A stretch of DNA of 64,000 bases from Cytidiella melzeri. Lineage: Eukaryota; Basidiomycota; Agaricomycetes; Polyporales; Irpicaceae. The notes under the pieces were generated by a model. It worked only from the letters and a program-made list of their open reading frames with translations, was not told where the DNA came from and did not search any database. Below, piece by piece: positions 1 to 11,088 of this stretch (positions are counted from its first letter, which is position 1; every line of letters begins with the position of its first letter). The stretch lies in the NCBI GenBank assembly GCA_022592445.1, contig JABYQR010000126.1, positions 1 to 64,000 of the forward strand. Direction: 5' to 3'. The position numbers were made by a program, and so were the translations under genes.

Positions 1-1539
1 TGGCATCACCGTTTAACGTCATCAACGTCGACGGTACTCCCAATAAAGATGGTCAAATCACTCACTCAGTACGTGCATACCTAGAAATAGGTTTGCACCG
101 AGCAAGACAACACATGCTCGTCACTGACCTCGGTAGTAAACAAATGATTATTGGGATGACCTTCTTACGCCGCCACAATCCGGAGATAGATTGGGCAAAT
201 GGCGAGTGGAGATTTACCAGATGTCCTGAACTCTGTGCCCCAAGAGCTCGTAAAAACATCACTGTAACTCAAGAAGAGATCGATGAACTTGAGTTACCTA
301 AGGGACGTTCGGTGTCAGACAACCTGGACGGAATAGGAAATGTCGCCCGGACAACCCTCACATCCACTGGATCAACTTAGACATCCAGAAGACCAAGAAA
401 TAGCAGAAATAATCGCTGAACTTTCTGGAAAGGAAGATGAGGGCTTTGAAGACGGCTTTGACGAACAAGAATCCGTCAATTGGAAGCCATTAGTACCAAA
501 ATATCTATGGGAATTTGGTGACGTCTTTTCAAAGAAAAAATCAGAACGCATGCCGTTACGCAAACCGTACGATCACGCGATCGAATTTGAGGAAGGTGCC
601 TCCCTTCCCAAAGCGGCTAAACTATACCCGCTGTCTCCAATGGAAAAGAATTCTCTAGATCAATGGATCAAGAGGAACTCCGAAAAGGTTACATCCGCAA
701 ATCGAAAAGTCCGATTGCAGCACCTGTGTTCTTCGTCAAGAAGAAAGATGGCTCGTTGCGCCTTGTGCAAGACTACCAAAAACTGAACGACATCACGGTG
801 AAAAACCGGTACCCCATACCTCGCATCAACAATTTAATCAATTCGTTAAGCAAGGCTAAGGTCTTCTCAAAGATTGATCTTAGATGGGGATACAATAACG
901 TTCGCATCCGAAAGGGTGACGAATGGAAGACGCGTTCATCACACACCGTGGTCTTTTCGAAGCCAAGGTGATGTATTTGGTTTCAGCAATGCACCTGCAA
1001 TGTTCCAAGCCATGATGAATGAAATTTGAGTGATTTAATCTTAGAAACATGTCATGGTGTATCTCGACAACATCCTCATCTTCACTGGAGACAAGAAGGA
1101 AAACCGTCACATCACACAGGAAGTGCTCAAGCATCTACGCGAGAACGATCTATTTGCCAAACCGGAAAAATGCTTTTTTGAAAAAGATCACATTGAGTAC
1201 CTAGGCATGATCATTTCTCACGGACACATTGAGATGGATCCAGCCAAACTCACCGGAGTTACTGAGTGGCCGCGACCTGAAAAGGTTAAGCAAGTCCAAG
1301 CCTTCTTAGGCTTTGCCAACTTCTATCGCGTTTCATTAAGGACTTTGCTAAACATGCAAAACTGCTCACTATTCTACAAAGAAGGACCAATCTGGATCTG
1401 GAAAGATGCTCAGGAACAGGCCTTACAAAGTCTGAAACAGGCTTTACGTCAGCACCATTCTGAGGATACCAGATGACAAAACCCTTTCTGACTGGAAACA
1501 GACACTAGCGACTTTGCTACAGGAGCGGTATTATCACAA
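1..1539 (+). pseudogene. gypsy A pol: protease end and reverse transcriptase, broken
   Basis: Pieces in several frames give a retropepsin C-terminal region (about 1-300), a linker, then RT from about 640 (motifs [22 protein letters not shown]) to the connection region near 1500. At least three frame changes occur (about 340, 680 and 960). The catalytic YLDD box reads YLDN: the second aspartate codon at 1069-1071 is AAC. This removes a metal-binding residue, so the copy cannot reverse transcribe even if its frames were intact. The reading is cut at 1539 by a solo LTR and resumes at 2256. Confidence 0.88.
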
Positions 1540-2250
1540 TGTAACAGTTAAGGTTACTACTCACCAGATAAGTGTTAAGCTTGAGGGGGAGATAACAGAT
1601 AGAGAGTAGGAGTTGTGGTGAGCGAAGTACTGGAGAATACAGAGTAGTCCTTTATCAACAGAGTGGATAAGACTGAGGGGATATGCCCTCAGGAGTGCCT
1701 CTATATATACATGAAGGGGAGGACCCCAGGTACTACCCTAAGACCCCAATACCTACATGAGTAAGCAAAGTAATCTACCTTACTAAGCATGCCCTATGCC
1801 CTAGTGGTGCCACTTCAATAATCAACCAATAGCAATTGTCCCCATGACCTGACCCCATGACCCAGTCCAAGGCTAGACTTATTCTAGCTTGTTCTAAGCC
1901 AAGGCTAGACTTTTCAGAAGGTTCTAAGAACTATGACATCATCTAATGGAATGTTCTATACTATGACATCATAGTTCCAGCATGTTCCACAAGGTTCCAG
2001 AGAGTTCTATCATGTGATACACATATAAGGAAAGGAGCGCATCAGCGCATCAGAGACAGGAGGCGCATCAGCGCATCAATTGATAGGCACTGAGAATAAG
2101 CGCCGGAATAAGCGCCTGATAAGCGCCTGATAAGCGCCAGATAAGCGCTGGATAAGCGCCTAAATAGACGCCTGATAAGCGCTTAAATATTTCCAATAAT
2201 ACCGTTGCCTGGTAAGGCAAGTCTTGTAGAAACATTGAAAATCTGTGACA
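1540..2250 (-). repeat. Solo LTR of the gypsy A family, reversed, with 5-bp TSD
   Basis: This 711-bp segment is the reverse complement of the LTR at 4404-4874 plus 23370-23618. It is flanked by CACAA at 1535-1539 and 2251-2255. Removing it and one TSD restores the RNase H reading ...LSQ|LDPADKLW... exactly. It carries a run of GATAAGCGCC-like short repeats near 2100-2190 that is mirrored in the other LTR. A solo LTR implies a second family member inserted here and was later lost by LTR-LTR recombination. Confidence 0.93.
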
Positions 2251-2255
2251 CACAA

Positions 2256-4166
2256 CTGGATCCAGCTGACAAGCTGTGGCATCCAGTGGCCTTCTACTCT
2301 AAATCACTCAATGTCCATGAACGTAACTATGAGATATACAATAAAGAGTTGTTGGCTAATATCCGCGCCCTGGAAGAGTATCGTCAACATCTGGAGGGAC
2401 ATCCGATTACCGTAGAAATATGGTCGGATCACCAAAACCTGACATATTTCAGGAATGCCCAGAAGCTGACTCGGAGACAAGCGCGATGGGTGTTATACCT
2501 CACACGATTTAATTTTGTGCTCCGGCACAAACCCGGAAAGACCATGCTTACCGCAGATCCTCTGTCCAGGAGGCCAGATCATGAAGAGGGGGTAAATTCC
2601 AATAATAAGGACAAAATTCTCCTTAAACCCGAGTTTTTTTCCATCTCTGCTATTGAAAACTCTCATGACTCGCCTATCAACGATGATGAAATCCTAAGAC
2701 GGGTCAAGGAAGCACTCATGAACGACGAAGTTACCAAGGACTATCAGCAGTTACTTAACTCTGGTCCTAGGGAGTTCAAGAAATCACTAGAGGAATGGAA
2801 TTTTGAGAACGGATTACTCCTATACCGTGGAAAAGTCTACATCCCCAAAGATCAGAAATTAGATCTGAGACGCCAAATCATCCAGATGCATCACGATCTA
2901 CCTTCTGCCGGACATCCTGGCAGATGGAAAACGTACGAACTGATCTCGAGAAACTACTGGTGGCCAGGTTTAACCACCGATGTCAAGAGATATGTGACAG
3001 GCTGTGACACATGTCAGCGGATGAAGACTCGTCCGCAACAGCCTTATGGACCACTCATCCCTAATCTGGTTCCGGCCAAACCGTGGGATATCATGACTGT
3101 CGACTTGATTACTCAGTTACCTGAGTCTGATGGCTTCAATGCTATCTGCGTAGTTGTAGACCACCTTACTAAAAGGGCGCACTTCTTCCCTATTGTAAAC
3201 GAGTTCTCGGCAAAGGATCTTGCAGCTCTACTCTACAAGAGATTCTGGACCCTTCATGGGTTACCTTTGCAAATCATTTCCAATCAAGGTCCACAATTTG
3301 CAGCAGATTTATTCTAGGAATGGTCTAAAATGCTAGGGATAGAATCTACGATGACCACCGCATATCATCCGCAAACTGATGGTCAAACTGAACAAGTTAA
3401 TCAAATGCTCGAACAGTACCTGCGTTGTTACGTTGATCAACTACATGACGACTGGGCTAGACTGCTCAGCTCGGCTGAGTTCGCATACAACAATGCAGTG
3501 CACGAGGGAACTAAGCACTCGCCTTTCTACCTCGAATACGGCAGACACCCTAGAGCTGGTCCAACGCTCACTAAGGACCTGAAAAGGTCTGACATGAGTG
3601 ACATCATGTGGAACCGCTTGCAAGCTCAAGAGCATGCTAAAGCGGCGTTACAACTTGCGGCTGAACGCATGAAGTGGTACTACGACAAGCACGTCCAGAA
3701 GGTCCCCTTCAACGAAGGCAATCAGGTCATGCTAGATCTGAGAGATTACCAAAAATCTGGACATAAACTGTCAGCCAAGTACTACGGCCCATTCAAGATT
3801 GCTGAAAAGCTCTTGCTGGTCACATTCAGACTGGAATGGCCTGAACGTTCACTAAGGATACACCCTGTATTTCATGCAAGCAAGTTGGTACCGTACAACG
3901 AACCTGAATTTGAAGGCCAAAAGCTGGAGATGCCTCTGCCAGATATCATCAACGGAGAAGAAGAATACGAAGTTGAGAAGATTCTCAAGTCAAGACGTAG
4001 AGGTCGTGCCAAAAAGCTTCAGTATTACTTACGCTGGAAAGGCTACGGACCGAATGACGACACATGGGAACCTGTAGAAAACATCACGCACCCTCAAGAA
4101 GCGATCAAGAAATTCTACTTCGATCATCCCCGAGCTATCCGCTCAGCTACAATCTACTGTGTATAA
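2256..4166 (+). pseudogene. gypsy A pol: RNase H, integrase, chromodomain
   Basis: After the solo LTR the reading continues LDPADKLWHPVAFYSK (RNase H). The integrase zinc-binding motif (HHDLPSAGHP ... CDTCQRMK) follows, then the DDE core and a chromodomain near the end (YEVEKILKS ... YYLRWKGY ... TWEP). A TAG at 3315-3317 splits integrase into two open segments. The second catalytic aspartate, normally in SDRGPQF, reads SNQGPQF (AAT at 3282-3284). The chromodomain would normally direct integration to methylated-histone chromatin. The ORF ends with TAA at 4164. Confidence 0.9.
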
Positions 4167-4403
4167 AGTTATGAACAACACACCAAGGATCATCCACGAT
4201 CCAATGACGCAACTGAGGAGGGTACGGACTAGACTACCATCAGCCAATGAGGTGTGAACCCCGTCAGGGACGTTGGTAGAAGCCGCTAGAGTCACTCGGA
4301 ACTGCTTAGGCACCCTCTTGACAATGGTGAAAAAGTGGACTCAATGACCAAGGTATTCGTTCAAAACTCTTTGCACGGAGTTCAAAGCAAGAAGGGGGGG
4401 TAA
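4167..4403 (+). other. gypsy A 3' untranslated region and polypurine tract
   Basis: Non-coding tail of gypsy A. It ends in GAAGGGGGGG (4391-4400), the polypurine tract that primes plus-strand synthesis, three bases before the LTR. Confidence 0.8.
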
Positions 4404-4874
4404 TGTCACAGATTTTCAATGTTTCTACAAGACTTGCCTTACCAGCCAACGGTAATATTGGGAATATTTAAGTGCTTGTCAAGCACTTATCCAGCGCTTA
4501 TCCGGCGTCTATTTCCAGCGCTAATCTGGCGCTTATCCGGCGCTTATTCCGGCGCTTATTCTCAGTGTCTATTAATTGATGCGCTGATGCACCTCCTGTC
4601 TCTGATGCACTGATGCACTCCTTTCCTTATCTGTGTATCACATGATAGAACTCTCTGGAACCTTGTGGAACATGCTGGAACTATGATGTCATAGTATAGA
4701 ACATTCCATTAGATGATGTCATAGTTCTTAGAACATTCTGGAAAAGTCTAGCCTTGTCTTAGAACAAGCTAGAACAAGTCTAGCCTTGGAACTGGGTCAT
4801 GGGGTCAGGTCATGGGGACAATTGCTATTGGTTGATTATTGAAGTGGCAACACTAGGGCATAGGGCATGCTTAG
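4404..4874 (+). repeat. gypsy A 3' LTR, left piece
   Basis: Begins TGTCACAG after the polypurine tract and stops at CTTAG (4870-4874), the TSD made by copia A. The remaining 244 bp follow the second CTTAG at 23370-23374. The joined LTR is about 715 bp against 711 for the solo copy at 1540-2250. Confidence 0.93.
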
Positions 4875-5097
4875 TGTCAACTGGTGACCCGCCAGTTGGT
4901 TCGGATTAGGAAAGGGTCGGGTGAGCGCATCAGCACCTGGATTACTATACACGGATATCCGGTGATTGGTCTACATATATAAAAGAATTTTGTTAGGTAC
5001 AGGAGTAGGATATCTGTTCCTTACCCTGTACCAGGTACGCATGTCAGCGTTGTATCAATATCTGTTCCTTACCCTGTACCAGAACATCTGATTGACA
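4875..5097 (+). repeat. copia A 5' LTR
   Basis: 223 bp, TG...CA ends. It has a TATA-like ATATATAAAAG near 4975-4985 and two copies of a segment reading TCTGTTCCTTACCCTGTACC (near 5010 and 5061) in the R/U5 portion. The same duplication, diverged, is present in the copia B LTR. Confidence 0.93.
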
Positions 5098-5110
5098 GGT
5101 TATGAGCCCC
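5098..5110 (+). promoter_or_regulatory. copia A primer-binding site (initiator-Met half-tRNA type)
   Basis: GGTTATGAGCCCC directly follows the LTR. Its complement GGGGCTCATAACC matches the anticodon arm (CAU) of eukaryotic initiator tRNA-Met, not a tRNA 3' end. This is the known priming mode of Drosophila copia, which uses an internally cleaved initiator tRNA. Copia B has the same site. Confidence 0.8.
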
Positions 5111-5194
5111 GTTGCCGCATAGGAACCACATCAGAACTTCCATTAACACTCGTAACTCTATTTGCTACCCTGTTCAATAGTACCCCTATTCATC

Positions 5195-6937
5195 ATGTCG
5201 AATCCCAACACCAACTCGTCAAGGAATAAATTACCTAAACTTGAAGATGACGGTGACAGTAACTTGTATGGAACGTGGATGATACAAGTCGAAGCAAAGC
5301 TGCGAGCGATGCATCTCTGGAAATATTTTGAGGGACCAGACTCTATCGCTCCTCAGATCCCTACACTCCGAGAGACTTACAAAGATGAAGTGGTGGATTC
5401 AGTTACGGGAATCATCATGAAAGGGATCAAAAGGGGAAATGAGGATGAGGTTAAGAAGGCCGAGGAAGAAGCCGAACCCTGGTACGAGGCAAATGTGATG
5501 GCAATATCGCTCCTCCTCGAGGCAATTTCGCGGGCTAAAATCCATCTCGTCGGACGAGTGAGGAGTGCCAAGGAAGCCTGGGAGATTCTTCGAGCTGAAT
5601 ATCAACCTATCAATAACCTACGCGCATCCTTGCTGCATCAGAAATTAATGAGTTTTACCTGCAAGGAGAACATGATTGTCAGCAAATGGGTCGATAGGAT
5701 GTGGGCTATCTATGCCAATCTTTGCGACCAAGATCCCAACCGGTTATCAGACATCAATTTTGCATCAACCCTGGCCGACCTTATTACCACCGACAATAGC
5801 TGGAGGATGTTCTCCCGTACTCTGCACCAAGAAATGGGAGCCGCTCACAGCAAAGGGAAACCCATGTCTTCATCGAGGGTCATAGAACTCACTAAGGAGG
5901 AAGATTGGGCACAGACAAAGAACAACTCTGAAGTCATCGCGCAAATCTATGAGATTGATGGAATGTATCGCAAGCGCCCCGCTGTCTCGGCCGCTGTTGC
6001 GAGCCACGCTGACGGTTCCGCTGCCAAGAGACAGACAAAATGGTGCACAAACCCTGAATGTGACAGGCCATGTGGACACACGGAGGACGAGTGTTTCGCC
6101 TATGGTGGAGGCAAATGTGGTCAGTACCCAGAGTGGTGGAGAGGAAGGAAGGACATCCATCTCCCTCGCTCTCAACGACGAAAGTCGAAAAATGTTACAA
6201 AATCTTTTTGACCAAACAAACCTCCTGTTGCGAACGTCGTGACGCAGTCCGACAAGCCGCCTGACATCAACGCGAGCGCAGCCACAGTCCTCTCACAGGA
6301 CACCGTCTATTCCTTCAATGCTACAGCTCTTGCAGACCCTGACAACCAGATCAAATGCAATACTATTGCACTCACGCAAAATCACAATAAGCAGACATCA
6401 GTTTACCATGATTCAGGTGCTAACAGGCACATCTTCTTCGACCGCGCCGCATTCGCAGATTATCACACTATCTCACCACTCAATGTTCGCGGTTTTGGAT
6501 CCACGTTGACTATGTCTGCCATAGGTGTTGGAAATGTCTACCTCAACGCTTTCGTACAAGGGACAACACATGTTGTCATACTATCCGAAGTTCTGCATGT
6601 GCCGAGCGCGCGAATGAACCTTGTATTGCAAGGTTGTCTCAAAAGAAGGGGTGTTGGATCTATGACAAAGGACGACCACCTGGTTCTCGACTTCAAGGGA
6701 CAAACCATCATCACCGACAATCTTGACAACAACAACCTCTACAAGCTCAACGTCACAATATCATCCCAACAACTCTCCACAACCGCACCAGACTCAACAC
6801 CTACGTTACTTCTTGACCAAATTTTGTCTTATACGCCCACATCGCCACGCCTACTTGACCGTATCTCAGGCTCTGGACCTCTTGCTGCTGCTACAAAGAT
6901 TCGCGACGCCTCCCCGGATTTTTACACTGCCTACTAG
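5195..6937 (+). pseudogene. copia A gag-protease, nonsense-mutated
   Basis: Start ATG at 5195 (MSNPNTNSSRNKLPKLEDDGD), aligned with the copia B start. Gag (UBN2-like) runs to about residue 270. A cysteine-histidine knuckle with spacing CX4CX5HX4C follows near residue 290, then the aspartic protease motif HDSGANRHIFF. A TGA at 6209-6211 interrupts the frame after the knuckle; the frame continues in phase to TAG at 6935. A CGA-to-TGA change would explain the stop. The ORF end overlaps the integrase frame at the G GAT TTT heptamer (6916-6922), as in copia B. Confidence 0.9.
6916..6922 (+). promoter_or_regulatory. Putative -1 frameshift heptamer, copia A
   Basis: GGATTTT in gag-pro phase G GAT TTT. 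The zero frame ends 13 nt later at TAG 6935-6937; the -1 frame opens the pre-integrase zinc motif (H/C) and integrase. The heptamer and the -1 relation are identical in copia B. GGAUUUU is the frameshift heptamer known from dianthoviruses. Confidence 0.65.
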
Positions 6938-9764
6938 GCCACATAGGCGTAAAAGGGCTGTCACGCAACACGAACGGCATTCATGTTCTCACCGGTTCTT
7001 CAGCCCATCACACGTGCAAGACTTGTGCTCGCGCAAACATCAAACGCCTTCCATTCCCAAAGTCTTCCAACCTTAGAGCCGAATGCTTACCTTTTTGCCT
7101 ACACCTCGACATATGCGGCCCACTTCCTATTGGATATGGAGGCGTCAAGTACTTCGTGCCAGTGGTCGACTGTCACTCGAGATAGAGGGTCGCTCTATTC
7201 CTAAAGACACGAAGCGATGCTCTCGGCGAATTCATCAAATACAAGACCGCCGTTGAGCGATTCACTGGCCACAATGTTGCTGTGATCCGTCTGGATAACG
7301 CACCAGAACTCATCTCAGGCGCTTTCCGCGTGTATTGCGAAACTCAAGGAATAACGTTCGAGAAGATCATACCTGACACATCACTGCAAAACGGAGTCGC
7401 CAAGCGGACCAACTGGACACTTGCGTCAATGGCCAGAGCGATGCTCATTGATAGCGGTCTCACTGAATACTTCTGGCCACTAGCTGTACAGTGCACCGCC
7501 CACATCCTCAACCGCGTCTCCACCTCTGCGTTACCCACCAACACCACTCCATTTCACATCTGGCACAAGCGGGACCCCGACATCGCGCATTTCCGCATAT
7601 CCGGTACTCAATGCATATGCAGACAAATGGACTCTGACGCTCTGAACAAAATTCAACCACGCGGGGAAGAAGGTCGATTCGTCGGCTACGCGCAGGATGC
7701 CAAAGGATACTTAGTCTGGTTTCCTCACTCGCACACCATTCGATCTCGGAGAGACATCATCTTTCTCGACGACGATTTTCCTATCCCTTCAACCACATCT
7801 GACATGTCTCCCCTATGGGACGACGTCGCAATGTCAAACAACATGCGATTCACGGATCGTACTGTGGATGCCGGTGCACCACAACAGTACATGAACAATT
7901 CGCCTGTACTGGAACAGGCTGTGACTGACAACATCTCCGGTAGAGATTTGTCGAGAATCAATGTGCGTGCCCCGGTTGGGCTCGCGCCTGTGTCTCAGGG
8001 AGAGGCACAGGACTCTCGGATCCTAAACGCTGCACCTCCAGCTGAGGCAGACATTCTCGGACCACAGACCGCGTCGCCTCCGGCTGAGGCTGACGTTCAT
8101 GGACAGCGAACCCAACGCAAACACACTATACCGTCAAGATACACAACAGACAACTCCTTGTACTTGATCAAGGGGGGTTACGTATTGACGTCGACACTCT
8201 CACACACGGAGTTGAACTCTCCGACCCTACCGCAGCTCAGATACATCACGCCATTGCCAACATGACAGGATCAACCATACCGCTTCCTATCGACAACACA
8301 GATGCAAAGGATCCTCGATCAATCTCCGAAGCTGAACGCGGAAAATACTGGGAAAACTGGCTGGCGGCAATTCATGAGGAACTAGAAGCCCTACGTGAGA
8401 AAGGTGTCTACGAGGACGTCGAGTACATTCCCCAGGGAAGAAAGCCGGTTGATTCTGAGTGGGTGCTCCACATCAAACACAACTCGGACGGCCACATCTC
8501 TAGATTCAAGGCGCGACTGGTCGCGAAAGGATTCACTCAGATCCCCGGCCAAGACTTTACATTTACCTTCGCCCCCGTCGCTCGCTGGGACTCTATACGA
8601 ACTATCCTAGCTATTGCGGCACACAACGACCTCCACTTACGTCACATTGATATCAAGACCGCTTTCCTGATTGGGCCACTTGCCAAAGAAATCTATATGA
8701 GCAAACCGTCAATCGTTGGAAAGGGCTACTGGCGTCTGAAGAAAGGACTGTATGGTTTGAAGCAAGCAGGAAGGTCGTGGTACCTCGAGTTCAACGAGAA
8801 GTACCAGACATTAGGCTTCCGAAGGTGCAAATCCAACTGGAGTGTCCACGTGCGAGAGAATGGAGGCACCAGGTCTATGTCTGCAACAAGCGTCAATGAC
8901 ATATTATTGGCGACACCCACGAAAGCCGAGTCAGACTCGATAACGGAAGGTTTGAAGGGACTATTTGACATCACCGACAACAGCAAAGTGGAGTGGCTGC
9001 TGGGATGCAAGGTCACACGGAATTGCGAACAACAAACGATCCTATTGTCGCAGGAATCATACACACTCTCCATTCTGAGGCTCTTCAATATGGAGTTCTG
9101 CAACGCTACGACAACGCCATTACCTCCGAAGACCTCACTCACATTTGAAGACGCCCCAAAATCCGACAACAAACGCCTCGAGATGAAATCGTTTCCGTAC
9201 TGCACGCTGGTGGGAAAGGCAATGTATCTGGCAACCACCACTCGACCCGATATCACCTACGCCGTCCGAGAACTGGCCAAATACATGTCATGCTATGGGC
9301 ACACTCACTGGTCTGCCGCGAAGCACTTGCTCCGGTACTTACAAGGTACTAGGTCGCTCGGACTTACTCTAGGAAACCTGAACCCCGCCTATCCCATGTT
9401 CCACGGTTTCACGGATTCTGACTGGGGATCAGGAGAGGGAAGGAAGTCGATTTTGGGATACGTCATGGTTGTTCATCGGTCTCCTGTCGCTTGGAGCTCA
9501 AAGCAACAATCCGTGGTTGCACTATCGTCGTGCGAAGCAGAGTATCTCGCCTGTTCACATGCGGCGTGCCAAATCATATGGTTGCGCCAACTTCTCGACA
9601 AACTAGGATTTACTCAAACAACTGCGACGCCACTGTATTGCAACAATAACGGTACCATCGCTTGCACTCACGACCCGCCCGCATGGACATACATGCATGA
9701 AACATATTGACATACGCTCGCACTTCATCAGAAACTGTGTAAACGAAGGAAAAGTTGATGTTAC
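6919..9764 (+). pseudogene. copia A integrase-RT-RNase H, broken
   Basis: In the -1 frame: zinc motif (GHIGVKGL ... CKTCARANIK), integrase core, linker, RT and RNase H (FTDSDWGSGEGRKS). Damage relative to copia B: TAG at 7183-7185 in place of Trp; catalytic Glu of the DDE triad changed to Lys (NGVAKRTN, AAG at 7402-7404); a frameshift near the G-run at about 8171-8176 in the linker; the RT box VDD changed to VND (AAT at 8895-8897). The reading stops at 9764, where the CACTA transposon is inserted, and resumes at 23035 for the last ~35 codons (RVGGKDNAADIFTK...). Confidence 0.92.
9762..9764. repeat. CACTA target-site duplication, left
   Basis: TAC at 9762-9764 and again at 23035-23037. Deleting 9765-23034 and one TAC rejoins copia A RNase H in register with copia B (gatgtTAC|cagggttgg). 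A 3-bp TSD is the family standard for CACTA elements. Confidence 0.9.
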
Positions 9765-9800
9765 CACCACACATCAGGGTCCATTATTATTGAAAAATAG
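9765..9800 (+). repeat. CACTA left terminal inverted repeat
   Basis: Starts CACCACACATCAGGGTCC and pairs with 22999-23034. The first 13 bases differ at one position. Confidence 0.88.
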
Positions 9801-9967
9801 TTGTTAAATATCTTGAATATTATTCACCTATTGTGCGAATATCCTTGGTGCCCAATATTGGTGAGATATTCTGTAAGGAAATGTGCGGGACGTCAACAGC
9901 TAGCGCTGTATACTATATGATTGACATACTTGAATTCGAACGAATACATCGCACCAAGACACTCACA

Positions 9968-10579
9968 ATGTCAGAAGCACCACTGGAATCTCGGCTCGCA
10001 TGGAAGAAGGTCGAGCCAGTCATTCAGGGCGATCCGGACTCGCACGCTGCCCTTAAGCAAGTGATTTCGTTGGCGGAATCTTTCGTCGCGCTCAAAGACG
10101 GCTTCAATGGCAACGATAACATGTCCGCCAACATTGTTGATTTCGCCTGCACGGTAGAGATGTGTATCACTCAGGCATGCATGGTAACAAGTGCGCAAGA
10201 GCTTTCCTTTGCATGCCGGAAGCTTGTGAAGTCTGTCGAGCTTCTTTGGCAGCGGCGCACCGAGCATATATGCATGCAATCGTGAGTACAAATGTATCTG
10301 CAGTTGACAAAATAACTGATGTTCGTCTTGTTAATGTCAAGAACATCCCTGGCTCTGCCGGAAACTGTCAATATCTGTGGTTTGCCTGCGCAGCGCTCTC
10401 TCGCTCGCTACAAGTGAGTATCATGAATTTGGTATGCGCTCTCATGTCTGAAGATCAACAGACAAACTACTCTCAATGACTACTTTACTGTGACACAAAA
10501 ACTGCCACATAATCAGCGCCGTGCCATTTCTCCGCAGGCTCAACGGTCAGTGTCTCACCTCCAAAACTGCTCGGTATGA
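9968..10579 (+). CDS. Small CACTA-borne protein with a PIP box (three exons)
   Basis: Predicted exons 9968-10281, 10342-10413 and 10462-10579 with GTGAGT donors and AG acceptors; phases are consistent and yield 167 residues (504 nt with stop). The ATG at 9968 (MSEAPLESRLAWKKVEP) was chosen because an upstream extension lacks gene-like composition. The last exon begins KQTTLNDYFTVT. QTTLNDYF fits the PCNA-interacting peptide consensus QxxLxx[FY][FY] exactly and is created across the second splice junction, so it is not seen in unspliced ORFs. The rest is a soluble helical-looking domain I do not recognise. Role in linking transposition to replication or repair is inference. Confidence 0.6.
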
Positions 10580-11088
10580 ACAGCTCTCACACATTCATTC
10601 ACAGACTCCCCTCGTATCGCCAACTCCCAATTGACATTTACTTTTACATTGTCGCTCCAGTTTCGAGATCCAAGTATCCGGCATTGGACGTGTTGTCGGC
10701 GCCGTCTGGATATCATACGAGCACGCGAGCTGGAATGTATGATCTCAAATCACTGTAATAGACATTATACGCACAACAAAGTATAGCATGATTATGAGTG
10801 CACTCTGTTGCGGCGGAGGACTTGGAAATTGGCTCACCAGGCATCGAATAAGTTCCATTTTACGTATACACTCTGCGCGTGACTGGATAGAATGGGCACG
10901 TACCAATAGCGACAGTCAGCAAAGACCATATTGCCATGTCTGTACAGAGTGCGAAGCCCCACTGCACTCAGCGTACCAGCGCGCAATCCTGACATTCCAG
11001 TCTACTGATTAGCATACGTTTCCGAAATATATAACAGTCCCAGCGTAGAAAAGAGACAACATGGAGGACATGACGATGAAGCGCGAAG
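10580..11088. other. Intergenic DNA inside the CACTA element
   Basis: Between the PIP-box gene and the tail-facing minus-strand gene. I see no supported gene; short ORFs here are chance. Confidence 0.6.

Larger units (their letters stand above)
1..4874 (+). mobile_element. Ty3/gypsy chromovirus 'gypsy A', 3' part, degenerate; its 3' LTR resumes at 23370
   Basis: The window opens inside the protease region of an LTR retrotransposon. Order is protease, RT, RNase H, integrase and chromodomain, which is diagnostic of Ty3/gypsy chromoviruses. A polypurine tract (4391-4400) precedes a 3' LTR that starts TGTCACAG at 4404, is interrupted at 4874 by copia A, and resumes at 23370-23618 ending TGTTACA. 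Its 5' LTR and gag lie outside the window, so its own TSD cannot be checked. Frame breaks, stops and lost catalytic residues show it is dead. Confidence 0.92.

Noticed and set aside
1540..4874. Foldback transposon defined by the inverted 0.5-kb repeats
   Set aside because: Both are LTRs of one gypsy family; one is a solo LTR with its own TSD, the other the 3' LTR of the host element.
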